DNA of 20,266 nucleotides from an uncultured Bacteroidales bacterium (GTDB lineage Bacteria > Bacteroidota > Bacteroidia > Bacteroidales > Paludibacteraceae), in assembly GCA_903929065.1 (NCBI GenBank), contig CAIYTJ010000264.1, positions 1-20,266 of the forward strand, read 5' to 3'. How positions within the stretch are numbered: the first letter of the stretch is position 1; each line of letters starts with the position of its first letter. The position numbers and the translations under genes are program-made. The notes below the pieces were generated by a model. That model did not search any database and was not told the origin of the DNA. It saw only the letters and a list, made by a program, of their open reading frames with translations. Of the stretch, positions 1 through 8,366 are shown piece by piece.

Positions 1-2
1 AC

Positions 3-503
3 ATTTATATTAGCGATATTTATATGTTCGATATCGTAACCGATTCATTCCTTTTCGATTTATATTATGGCGGAAAATCTGCCAGCGAAGCGCTTGAAGA
101 TGTAGATGAAACACCGGTTGTTGCACAAATTCCAGCTGTAACGGCAGCTACGCCATCTTTTAAAAATATCTATGTAAAAAATATTGTCTCCAGAAATGCA
201 CGCAGAGCTATGTTTTTCAATGGATTACCCGAAATGAATATCTCCAATATCAATGTGGAAAATGCGACCATAACTTCTCAGATTGGAGCTACAATCTGCG
301 AATCGAACGGTATCAAGTTTAAAAACATTCATGTTTTTCCAAAATCAGGGCCTGCACTCATTTTAGATAACGTAAAAAACTTTGATCTGAAGGATTTTAC
401 GTATCCCGATTCATTGATAGAGGTTGTTAAAGTAACTGGAAAATCTGAGAATATTCAACTACCCGCATCGATTGAAAAGAATAAAATTATAGGCATGAAA
501 TAA
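3..503 (+). CDS. GH28 polygalacturonase, C-terminal part (5' end outside window)
   Basis: This is the last ~166 residues of a glycoside hydrolase family 28 enzyme, which hydrolyses galacturonate linkages in pectin. The frame is open from base 3, upstream of the first ATG at 24, and reads IYISDIYMFDIVTDSFLFD. That matches the late beta-helix coils of bacterial GH28 proteins, so the ATG at 24 is internal and the gene begins before the window. Further coils follow (FKNIYVKNIVSRNA, MNISNINVENATI, IKFKNIHVFPKSGPALILDN), one strand per turn of a right-handed parallel beta-helix. The catalytic aspartates lie upstream and cannot be checked. Unlike the other large proteins here, it ends shortly after the helix (IIGMK) with no T9SS sorting domain, so I infer a periplasmic or lipid-anchored enzyme. 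A terminator follows at 591-615. Family confidence is good; exact substrate (homogalacturonan or rhamnogalacturonan) is not visible. Confidence 0.85.
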   Translation: MYISDIYMFDIVTDSFLFDLYYGGKSASEALEDVDETPVVAQIPAVTAATPSFKNIYVKNIVSRNARRAMFFNGLPEMNISNINVENATITSQIGATICESNGIKFKNIHVFPKSGPALILDNVKNFDLKDFTYPDSLIEVVKVTGKSENIQLPASIEKNKIIGMK

Positions 504-590
504 GGATTAGCTAAAACTACAAAGCATATTAATCAGCAATTTTTGATTTAAGGTAAAATAGAACAATTTAGATAAGGAACAATAAATTAA

Positions 591-615
591 AAGGTGGATT
601 TTTCCACCTTTTTTT
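591..615 (+). terminator. Rho-independent terminator after GH28 gene
   Basis: A perfect 8-bp stem AAGGTGGA / TCCACCTT with a TTTT loop is followed by a run of T to 615. It sits 88 bases after the GH28 stop codon and before promoter A, so it separates the GH28 transcript from the lyase cluster. The rest of the 503-830 gap is AT-rich. Apart from promoter A, I see no gene or RNA in it. Confidence 0.85.
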
Positions 616-729
616 GTTGCCTCATTCAAAATGATAAAGTTTATAATGCTATAGAAACAAGCACAATTAATTGAAATACAAAAACATACAAGAAATAGCA
701 ATCGTGTACCAATAATAAAATTCAGATAA

Positions 730-793
730 AATTTGTTGTGCACAAAAAAAGTCAAATTCTCCACAATTAATGTATTAAAGACATGTACTTTAG
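730..793 (+). promoter_or_regulatory. Promoter A with tandem 21-bp-spaced operator
   Basis: The proximal box GTCAAATTCTCCACA is at 751-765. Exactly 21 bp upstream, a CACA is at 741-744, preceded by TTGTG. A -7 element of Bacteroidota type, TACTTTAG, begins at 786, 20 bp after the proximal CACA, and the start codon is at 830. The same spacing occurs at three other places in the window (promoters B, C, D). The distal box here keeps only its CACA half. I infer binding by an AraC-type activator; the regulator is not in the window. Confidence 0.65.
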
Positions 794-829
794 CATCAAA
801 ATTATATAACCTTTAATAAAATTATTGCA

Positions 830-3565
830 ATGAAACGAATCTACACACTTGCTATTTTTGTGTTTTGTCTTCTGGGTTTAATGACTGCCCGAACCATGTT
901 TGTATCACCAACTGGAAATGATGCTAATTCAGGCGCCATTGGCAATCCTTATCTTACCATAAATCATGCAGTTGATATTGTTCAACCGGGTGATACCATT
1001 TTTGTACGTGGCGGAACATATATGCTTACAGCAGGTATCAAAATGAAAGCCAAACAAAATGCCCGTGCCGATGCCCGGATTTATCTGTGGGCTTACAACA
1101 ACGAAAAAGTTATTATTGACGGAAGCCAGATTCCGCATACCGACGTAATCACATTTAAAATGGCCCGCTGTATTTATGTAAATCATGAAGTCAGTTACTG
1201 GCATTTTAAAGGATTGGAGCTTTGCAACGCCAAAGATAACGGTATGAAAATGGAAGGAAGTTATTGCATAATAGAAAACTGTAAGTTTCATGACAATAAT
1301 GATTCAGGACTCCAGATTGGTATGTATAAGGATTTTTCGGTTGAAGAAACTAAATCACTTCCAGCCGGTGATCCTCAATTTAATCCCGGTTATCAGTTCT
1401 GTCGTGGAAATCTTGTAATCAACTGCGATTCATATCACAATTACGACAAAGTTGCATATGATGGAAGTGCCGACGATGGCGGTGATGCCGATGGTTTTTC
1501 CTGTAAATTATTCCCTGGTCCGGGAACAGAATATCATGGTTGCCGTTCCTGGGAAAATTCCGACGATAACTGGGATATGTACATGGTTTATCATCCGGTA
1601 ATCATTGAAGGTTGCTGGAGTTGGAGAGCCGGTTATGATAAAAACGGAAATGCGCTTGGCAACGGCAACGGCTTTAAACTTGGCGGCGGCGGAACTTCCG
1701 GTGGTGCAGCTTTTGCTCAGTCGGTTGGGGCTCATTTGGTACATAATTGTGTGGCATTTGATTGTTTGCACAAAGGATTTGACCAGAATAATGCTTACGA
1801 AGCCATGTATATTTTCAATAATCTTTCGTTTAACAATGAATATAATTACCGGTTTCCGACCATTTTTGAATACGGATCCATGTATATGCGAAATAACATT
1901 GGTTTCAAACCGGTTGTCCTGAATCATGAATTCCTTTCAGCAGATAAAACAGGCTCACAAGTTCCGAATACAGCTTTCAACAGTTGGACAACTATTGACG
2001 GTTGCGACCCATATAAAGATGGAAATAAAGTCAATGGGGTAGCGGTTTCTACAAAAGATCATTCTTCTGAATTCAAAAGTCTTTCTTCAACACTTTTCCT
2101 GGCCGACCGTCAGATTGATGGCAGTTTACCGGATAATGATTTTGCCAAACTGAAAGCCGGAAGTATTTTTATTGACAAAGGTGAAGCAATTACCAATCTT
2201 CCATTACCATCTTTTATTCCTGTAGCAAGCCGTCCGGTTGGGTATGTTCAACTACCAAATCTGACTATTCCATATAACGATGCAGCTCCGGATATGGGCG
2301 CTTATGAAAGCGGTAATCCAACAGTTCCCACGCTGGCTTTAACACAAGGTTCAGCAACTCAAACAGTTTATTCCGGCTCTGCAATTAATGCGATTATTTA
2401 TAAATGGGGTGGTGCGGCAACTGACGTGAATGTAACAGGCTTACCGGCGGGAGTTTCCATTCAAAAAGATGCAACCGTGAAAATAGTTACAATTTCCGGA
2501 AATCCGACTGCCACTTCGACTTACACGGTAACAACCGTTGGTGGTATTGCTCCGGTATCATTATCGGGAACAATTACTGTCAGCACCATTGCACCGGGTA
2601 CGTTGGTTTGTTCGAGCAATAATGCCACTCAAACCATCAATATAGGTTCGGCAATTGCGGATATTGTTTTCCAATTGGGCGGCGGTGCCACAGCATTTGA
2701 AGTAATCGGTTTGCCTGCAGGATTAACACAAACGATTAATGGAAATCAATTGACAATTTCGGGAATTCCAACGGCTGACGGTTCATTTACTATAAAAGCT
2801 ACCGGCGGAATGACCACATTAAGCCTGACAGGAAGCATTACACGAGTTATTCCAACTAAAATTCTGACCGGCGACTGGTATCATGTTCAGGATGCATTTA
2901 CCGCACTTCCAGCGGATTTACAAGGTGTAATTACTTTGACAAACGGCACCGACGCCGCTTATCCGACCGTTTGGAATCCTACTTATGTTGAAACTTCAGG
3001 TTCAGCACCAGCTGGTTGCACGATCGGAGCGATTAACGTGGAACGAGGAGGTTCAATAAGTTGGACTTTGCCAAGTTTGGTGGAATTAAGAGCTAATTTG
3101 AATTTTACCGGTAGCCGTACCTTTAAAATCTCAACACTGCAAAACGGTGTAACTACAACATGGTCATCTGCTTCGTTGGCAAAAGGCACTTATCTGGATT
3201 ATAATTTAATGACCAACGCAGGAATTACCGATACAAAATCACCAATAACGGTTACTTTCACAAATACGGTTACAACAGGCGGAATCAGAATCTACGATTT
3301 CTTTGTGAGAATCTATGATGTAAAAACGGCCGTTCAGCAGGTAAAAGCCGATGCGGTTACATTCCCAATGTATCAAACCGAATCTGCGCTTATTGTCTAT
3401 GGCGATTTGGCACAATTAAAAGTGTATTCAGTTTCGGGAACAGTTGTAAAACAATCCATTCTGTCGCAGGTAGTTGATACACACGATTTGAATGCCGGTG
3501 TTTATATTGTTCAGATTACCGACAAAACAGGACGTACAGCCAATCAGAAGTTTATCAAAAAATAA
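830..3565 (+). CDS. Secreted PL9 pectate/rhamnogalacturonan lyase with two Ig-like domains and T9SS tail
   Basis: This 911-residue secreted lyase should cut galacturonate-containing pectin chains by calcium-assisted beta-elimination. Residues 1-20 are a signal peptide. A right-handed beta-helix of family PL9 follows to about residue 495, opening with MFVSPTGNDANSG and GDTIFVRGGTY. The Pel9A calcium ligands map to D221 (GDADGF) and D245, D246 and D249 (NSDDNWD). The 24-residue and 4-residue spacings are identical to those of Dickeya Pel9A D209/D233/D234/D237. The catalytic base is K283 in GNGNGFKLGG. Two Ig-like (He_PIG type) repeats containing GLPAG cover about 501-670. An unassigned beta-rich domain covers about 675-830, and a T9SS sorting domain ending in GVYIVQI...FIKK closes the protein. 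It is the first gene after promoter A and is followed by a terminator-like hairpin. PL9 includes both pectate lyases and rhamnogalacturonan lyases, and the sequence does not settle which. Confidence 0.85.
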   Translation: MKRIYTLAIFVFCLLGLMTARTMFVSPTGNDANSGAIGNPYLTINHAVDIVQPGDTIFVRGGTYMLTAGIKMKAKQNARADARIYLWAYNNEKVIIDGSQIPHTDVITFKMARCIYVNHEVSYWHFKGLELCNAKDNGMKMEGSYCIIENCKFHDNNDSGLQIGMYKDFSVEETKSLPAGDPQFNPGYQFCRGNLVINCDSYHNYDKVAYDGSADDGGDADGFSCKLFPGPGTEYHGCRSWENSDDNWDMYMVYHPVIIEGCWSWRAGYDKNGNALGNGNGFKLGGGGTSGGAAFAQSVGAHLVHNCVAFDCLHKGFDQNNAYEAMYIFNNLSFNNEYNYRFPTIFEYGSMYMRNNIGFKPVVLNHEFLSADKTGSQVPNTAFNSWTTIDGCDPYKDGNKVNGVAVSTKDHSSEFKSLSSTLFLADRQIDGSLPDNDFAKLKAGSIFIDKGEAITNLPLPSFIPVASRPVGYVQLPNLTIPYNDAAPDMGAYESGNPTVPTLALTQGSATQTVYSGSAINAIIYKWGGAATDVNVTGLPAGVSIQKDATVKIVTISGNPTATSTYTVTTVGGIAPVSLSGTITVSTIAPGTLVCSSNNATQTINIGSAIADIVFQLGGGATAFEVIGLPAGLTQTINGNQLTISGIPTADGSFTIKATGGMTTLSLTGSITRVIPTKILTGDWYHVQDAFTALPADLQGVITLTNGTDAAYPTVWNPTYVETSGSAPAGCTIGAINVERGGSISWTLPSLVELRANLNFTGSRTFKISTLQNGVTTTWSSASLAKGTYLDYNLMTNAGITDTKSPITVTFTNTVTTGGIRIYDFFVRIYDVKTAVQQVKADAVTFPMYQTESALIVYGDLAQLKVYSVSGTVVKQSILSQVVDTHDLNAGVYIVQITDKTGRTANQKFIKK

Positions 3566-3571
3566 AAAAGT

Positions 3572-3606
3572 AAACAGAGTTGTCATTTCAGGGCAACTCT
3601 GTTTTT
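3572..3606 (+). terminator. Terminator-like hairpin between first and second PL9 genes
   Basis: The 8-bp stem CAGAGTTG (3575-3582) / CAACTCTG (3594-3601) is extended by A:T pairs, has an 11-base loop, and is followed by TTTTT. It starts 6 bases after the first lyase stop. No promoter is visible before the next gene at 3641, so it probably allows partial read-through or marks a processed 3' end rather than fully ending transcription. Confidence 0.75.
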
Positions 3607-3640
3607 CTCCTCTTTCAATCTCTTTCAAAATTAATATCGT

Positions 3641-6421
3641 ATGAAAAGAATTACTTCAATATTCTCATTATTGTTGGTTACAGCGTTTCTTTTTGCTCAG
3701 AATTTCACTGAGACCTTTGAAACCGGAATGCCAACTTCGGCCCCATCAACCGAAACTGCCGCAACTCTTGCTTCCGGAATTTGGAAACTCAACGGATCTT
3801 TTGGAAAATCGGACAACGGAAGTATGCGGCTCGCAATGAATACCAATGGATATGCAATTACTCCGGCTATTGACAAACCAACTTCACTCAGTTTTAATCA
3901 TCGCGGAAGCGGAAGCGGGAAAATTTTGACTGTTTCCAAATCAATTAATAACGGTACCACCTGGACGACCATTGGAACTGCCACTGTAAATTCAGCATCG
4001 GCTTACGGTTCAAGTAATATGTCCATTGGCGAAGCTGGAACCAAAGGCGTATTGATAAAATTTACCTGCGGTTCGGCAACAATTTATGTTGATAATGTGA
4101 CAATTACAACTTCAACTATGGGCGATGAACCAACCGTGCAGGCTGCCATTACTGCTTCAGAAGTCAGTGGTTCATCCTTGAAAATCAATTTTACCAAAGG
4201 AAATGGTACCGGACGATTGTTGGTTTATTCCAAAGGAACTCCGGTAACCTGGACTCCTGTTGACGGAACCGCTTATCTGAATCTGCCTAAAGCGCTGGAT
4301 ACAAATGTAATCGGTGCTTATTCAGGAAATGATGACAATGTGGTTGTTAGCGGACTCGAAGCCGGTGAAACATACTATTTTGCAGTGTTTGAATACAACG
4401 GAACCAACGAAAACACCAATTATCTGACTACAACCGTTGGTCAGTTATCGCAACTAACATCACAGATTGCAAGTATTACAGTAAATCCATCTGTAATTAA
4501 TTTTGGTTCGGTAAAAACAGGAACATTTTCGAAACGAAGTTTTACAATTTCCGGAAAATACTTATTTCCGGCTAATGGAAATATTTTTATTGGCAGCTTA
4601 ACCATGAATCCTGTGAATCCGGATTTTTTGATTTCAACTTCTTCATCAACCGGTTTTACGTCGTCACTTAATTTACCTTATACAGGAAGTACTTTAACTA
4701 CCGACACTATTTATGTGCAGTTTTCACCAACAGCATTACAATCCTACAATTATAATCTTACTATTTCGGGTGGTGGAGCAACAACTCAGATTCAACTTTC
4801 GGGTATAGGTTCAAATACCGATTCAAAGGTATATTATATTGCTCCAACGGGAAGCGATTCCGGTGAAGGAACTTTTGATTCACCCTGGTATAATCTTCAA
4901 AAAGCCAATGATGCTGCTGTTCCGGGAGATACCATTATTTGCCGTGGCGGAACGTATTATCCGAACATGATGAAAGATGGCACGAAAACGACTGTCCGTT
5001 TATATACTATTGCTTCAGCCGACAAACGAATCACCATAAAAAGTTATCCCGGCGAATTTCCGATTTTGAATTTTAAAGATCAGCCAAAGCAATTAAATAT
5101 CCGCGGTATTCAGCTCAACGGGAGTTATTATCATATATTTGGCATTCATATTACCCAGGCCGGTGATAACGGGATAAAACTGGAAGGAAATCACAACATT
5201 GTAGAACGATGTACTTTCAGTTACAACGATGATGGAGGTATCCAGCTTGGTTTTGGTCATGTGTTTTCGGACACCTGGCCGGGAGTTTCACACAACGATG
5301 GAAGTTATTGTGCTTACAATGATATAATTGACTGCGATTCGTATCTGAATTACGATATGGATACCAATGGAGGCGACGCTGATGGTTTTGCCTGTAAAAT
5401 GCACAACGGAATGGGTAACCGCTTTATCCGATGTCGTTCGTGGGACAATTCCGATGACGGTTGGGATTTGTATGAAACGGATTATTCAGTCAAAATTATT
5501 GAATGTTGGGCGTGGGGTTCCGGTCGTGCCGAAAACTTTGGCTGGACAAATGATACAGGTTCGTTCCAGGGAAATGGAAACGGAATTAAAATGGGTGGAA
5601 ACGGAACAGGCGGTTCTTCCGAAGGTATTCATGAAGCATGGAATTGTGTGGCTTTCAATTGCAACAAAACCGGCTCTGTAAAAGGTTTTGACCAGAACAG
5701 TCACAATGGTGGTGAAAAACTGGTGAACTGTCTGGCATTTGGTTGCGGTTATGATTTTATGTTCGAAAAATCGGGAACCAATTGCGAATATTACAACAAT
5801 GTTTGTTTCGGAAATATTGAAATAGCCGGGGGAATTAATAGCAACAATGCTATGCTTTCTACTTCAGATAAAGCTTGGACGAACGTAATTCGTGGCTTCG
5901 GAGCTTCCGATTATGAAAGTCTGAGCGAAGACGATGCCAAAGCGCCTCGTGGGGCTGACGGTAGTTTACCAACAAAATTCGCCCGGTTGAAAAGCGGAAG
6001 TGTGTTGGTTGATAAAGGTTTGCCGTATAATATGCCTTATTTGAATGAATTCCCGTTTTTAGCACAACCGATTTATGGAGCAGCCCGCGATTTGGGTCCG
6101 TTCGAATTGCAGGAAGGTGAAATCAATACCGGTTTGCAGATTATTATGAACATGAATGCCAGATTGAATCTTTCGGTATTGCCAAATCCATGTAAGACGG
6201 AAACTGTGGTGAAATTCAGTACCGATAATTCAAGTCGTGCTGTCATTAATATCTGCAATCTGAACGGCCAGATTATTTCAAAAGCATTCGAAGGACAAGC
6301 CGATTCAGGTGTGGAATATTTTATTCCGGTTTCAGTTTCATCACTCAGCAATGGCGTGTATTTATGCCAGTTGGTGGTTGGAAACCAGACCAAAACAAAC
6401 AAGATTATTGTAGTCAAATAA
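3641..6421 (+). CDS. Secreted PL9 lyase with N-terminal adhesin-like and Ig-like domains, T9SS tail
   Basis: This 926-residue lyase is built in the reverse order to its neighbours, with accessory domains first. After a signal peptide (residues 1-19, ending FLFAQ) comes a jelly-roll-like region to about 155. A fibronectin III-like region follows (about 160-275, with GLEAGETYYFAVFEYNG), then an Ig-like domain of the kind that starts NFGSVKTGT (about 280-390). The PL9 beta-helix spans about 395-820, opening with YYIAPTGSDSGEG. Calcium ligands are D581 (GDADGF) and D605, D606 and D609 (NSDDGWD); the catalytic lysine is K650 in GNGNGIKMGG. A T9SS tail with LSVLPNPC, ICNLNGQII and GVYLCQLVVG ends the protein. 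The gene lies 75 bp after the first PL9 gene, across a hairpin and without its own recognisable promoter, so it is probably co-transcribed. The N-terminal domains may bind glycans, but I see no motif proving that. Confidence 0.85.
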   Translation: MKRITSIFSLLLVTAFLFAQNFTETFETGMPTSAPSTETAATLASGIWKLNGSFGKSDNGSMRLAMNTNGYAITPAIDKPTSLSFNHRGSGSGKILTVSKSINNGTTWTTIGTATVNSASAYGSSNMSIGEAGTKGVLIKFTCGSATIYVDNVTITTSTMGDEPTVQAAITASEVSGSSLKINFTKGNGTGRLLVYSKGTPVTWTPVDGTAYLNLPKALDTNVIGAYSGNDDNVVVSGLEAGETYYFAVFEYNGTNENTNYLTTTVGQLSQLTSQIASITVNPSVINFGSVKTGTFSKRSFTISGKYLFPANGNIFIGSLTMNPVNPDFLISTSSSTGFTSSLNLPYTGSTLTTDTIYVQFSPTALQSYNYNLTISGGGATTQIQLSGIGSNTDSKVYYIAPTGSDSGEGTFDSPWYNLQKANDAAVPGDTIICRGGTYYPNMMKDGTKTTVRLYTIASADKRITIKSYPGEFPILNFKDQPKQLNIRGIQLNGSYYHIFGIHITQAGDNGIKLEGNHNIVERCTFSYNDDGGIQLGFGHVFSDTWPGVSHNDGSYCAYNDIIDCDSYLNYDMDTNGGDADGFACKMHNGMGNRFIRCRSWDNSDDGWDLYETDYSVKIIECWAWGSGRAENFGWTNDTGSFQGNGNGIKMGGNGTGGSSEGIHEAWNCVAFNCNKTGSVKGFDQNSHNGGEKLVNCLAFGCGYDFMFEKSGTNCEYYNNVCFGNIEIAGGINSNNAMLSTSDKAWTNVIRGFGASDYESLSEDDAKAPRGADGSLPTKFARLKSGSVLVDKGLPYNMPYLNEFPFLAQPIYGAARDLGPFELQEGEINTGLQIIMNMNARLNLSVLPNPCKTETVVKFSTDNSSRAVINICNLNGQIISKAFEGQADSGVEYFIPVSVSSLSNGVYLCQLVVGNQTKTNKIIVVK

Positions 6422-6428
6422 TAAAACG

Positions 6429-6464
6429 AAAAGGTGTGTGGATTCCAAAAATCCATGCACTTTT
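6429..6464 (+). terminator. Hairpin between second and third PL9 genes
   Basis: An imperfect inverted repeat runs from AAAAGGTGTGTGGATT (6429-6444) to AATCCATGCACTTTT (6450-6464), with G:U pairs and one bulge. It ends in only four T's. It begins 8 bases after the stop of the second PL9 gene and ends 15 bases before the next start. A weak terminator or an RNA-processing/stabilising hairpin both fit. Confidence 0.5.
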
Positions 6465-6478
6465 CATCCTTAAATCAC

Positions 6479-8347
6479 ATGATGAAAAAATTCTACTTGC
6501 TAATTCTTTTGGGAATATTGTGTCAGTTTGTTTCGTCAAAACAATATTTCCTGTCACCCACCGGTAGCGATTCCAACAACGGTCTTACTGTTCAAACTGC
6601 GTGGCAATCGCCCAATACTGCTTTTACAAAACTTGTCGCAGGCGATACACTTTGGGTAAAAGGCGGAACTTACGTGGTGGATGCCACCGTAAAAGCAGCC
6701 AATCCGGCTACCAAAACTTCTCCTATATTAGTTTCGGCTGTTCGGGGCGAAAAACCTGTTTTCGATTGTTCTTCCATGCGTCATTATGGAAGTGAAAGTT
6801 CAACTTATCGTGGAATGGATTTGCGTCAGGCTTACTGGCGTGTTCGGGGCATAAAAATCTACAAAGCAGGTTATAACGGTATTATCATTGCCGGTGAAAA
6901 TATAACGGTGGAAGGAATGACCGTGGAAGAATGCGGTATGGATGGAATTTCGATGGCTGCCGGTGCGGTAAATGCCTATATTCTCAATTGCGATTCATAC
7001 CGGAATTGCAATGTGCAGGCTAACGGTGAAAACGGCGACGGTTTTGCTGCTAAAGAAGGCACCGGAACAGTTTTTCGTGGTTGCCGTTCGTGGGAAAATG
7101 CCGACGATGGTTGGGATGTGTATGGTGGAAGTCAGCCGATTTTGATTGACAGCTGCTGGTCGTATGGGAACGGTGTGAATTATTGGCCGGATTTGATTAC
7201 CAGTTATCAGGGCGATGGAAACGGTTTCAAACTCGGCGGTGGCGGCGGTGTTGACGGCAATGCTCCCAATGTGGTTTTGAATAGTTTTGCATTCGGGAAT
7301 ATTGGCAAAGGTTTCGACCAGAATCATAATTCGTGGGGAATTACCTGCATCAATTGTACCGGTTATAACAATGGTGGTTTGGGAAATTTTGCCTTTCAGG
7401 AAGTGCCCACTATGGGCAAACATGTGATGATAAATAACCTTTCGTATGCCGGAACCGGACAACAAATTGCAGCCGGAAGCACTGAAACCACCAACAGCTG
7501 GAATCTTGGACTTTCATTCACCGATGCTATGTTCGAAAGTCTGAATGTTGCTGACTATAAGGTGGAACGTGATGATGATTATCGACTGACTAATCCTCAG
7601 ATTCAATCACTTTTTAAACTGAAAAGCAACAATCCGGCCATTGATAAAGGAACAATTCAGACAACCATTCGATTAAAACCGTTTTATGCCATTCCTTATT
7701 CAGGCGCAAAACCCGATTTGGGAGCAAAGGAATTTGATTTCGGTACATGGACTTATCCAACTCCCGATCAGAAAGATACAACTGCAACTGATACTACCAC
7801 AACCGGTGGCGGCACCCGACCAACCGGAACAAAAACGACAATTGTAAATGTTGCGACTCAATTCACCATTAATTCGGGTGCAAAATCCACAGTTTGGGGA
7901 CCATTTTGTCTGGCTTCAGCCGAAAGTGCCGTATTCGATTTTCAGCCGGTCGGTTCTTCATCCGGAGCAGCTATTATCGAATTTTCGAAAAATAATTCTA
8001 CCTGGGAACAGGTTGGAGCACAGGTAAAAAACGGCAGTACCAGCTGGGCAACCGGAAAACTGATTGATTTAAGTGCAACAACTGCACCGTGGGGACCAAC
8101 TATTTATATCCGTTTCAATAATAATTCTACGAAAAACGTGAATATCAAAAATTTGGTAATTACCGGAACGCTTTACACGGTTAGTGATGTAAAAGAAGTT
8201 GAAATATCTGCCGGAAGAATCATTTCAGAACTCTATTATAATTTGAATGGTCAGAAAGTTGAGAAAACATCTGTCGGTTTATTAATAAAGAAAACCATTT
8301 ACGATAATGGACGATTCATAATTCAGAAGATTTTTAAGGTTGATTAG
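6479..8347 (+). CDS. Secreted PL9 lyase, third paralogue, with C-terminal beta-sandwich and short sorting tail
   Basis: This PL9 lyase is about 622 residues long. I start it at the tandem ATG pair 6479/6482 because a standard signal peptide (MKKFYLLILLGILCQ) follows directly; an in-frame GTG at 6434 lies inside the upstream hairpin and is unlikely. Numbering from 6482, the beta-helix (about 18-430) opens with QYFLSPTGSDSNNG. It keeps calcium ligands D186 (NGDGF) and D208, D209 and D212 (NADDGWD), and catalytic K250 (GDGNGFKLGG). The first ligand is 22 rather than 24 residues before the DD pair, so this copy has a two-residue deletion in that turn. A Thr/Gly/Pro-rich linker (about 430-460) leads to a beta-sandwich that may bind carbohydrate. 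The end (YYNLNGQKV ... IIQKIFKV) is a shortened form of the T9SS tail. The stop is 19 bp before the CE8 start, so these two genes are in one operon. Confidence 0.84.
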   Translation: MMKKFYLLILLGILCQFVSSKQYFLSPTGSDSNNGLTVQTAWQSPNTAFTKLVAGDTLWVKGGTYVVDATVKAANPATKTSPILVSAVRGEKPVFDCSSMRHYGSESSTYRGMDLRQAYWRVRGIKIYKAGYNGIIIAGENITVEGMTVEECGMDGISMAAGAVNAYILNCDSYRNCNVQANGENGDGFAAKEGTGTVFRGCRSWENADDGWDVYGGSQPILIDSCWSYGNGVNYWPDLITSYQGDGNGFKLGGGGGVDGNAPNVVLNSFAFGNIGKGFDQNHNSWGITCINCTGYNNGGLGNFAFQEVPTMGKHVMINNLSYAGTGQQIAAGSTETTNSWNLGLSFTDAMFESLNVADYKVERDDDYRLTNPQIQSLFKLKSNNPAIDKGTIQTTIRLKPFYAIPYSGAKPDLGAKEFDFGTWTYPTPDQKDTTATDTTTTGGGTRPTGTKTTIVNVATQFTINSGAKSTVWGPFCLASAESAVFDFQPVGSSSGAAIIEFSKNNSTWEQVGAQVKNGSTSWATGKLIDLSATTAPWGPTIYIRFNNNSTKNVNIKNLVITGTLYTVSDVKEVEISAGRIISELYYNLNGQKVEKTSVGLLIKKTIYDNGRFIIQKIFKVD

Positions 8348-8366
8348 GGTAGAGAATGCGTTTGCT

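Noticed and set aside
507..764. An 85-residue open frame on the minus strand in the first intergenic gap
   Set aside because: It is AT-rich, low in complexity, runs through the terminator at 591-615 and ends in promoter A. It looks like a chance frame.
6434..6478. Longer start (GTG) for the third PL9 gene
   Set aside because: It lies inside the intergenic hairpin and would put 15 non-signal residues before a perfectly ordinary signal peptide.
8340..8366. TTG start for the CE8 gene, overlapping the previous gene
   Set aside because: ATG 8367 is followed at once by a typical signal peptide (MKKKILQLVVAFLSL), so the upstream extension is not needed.
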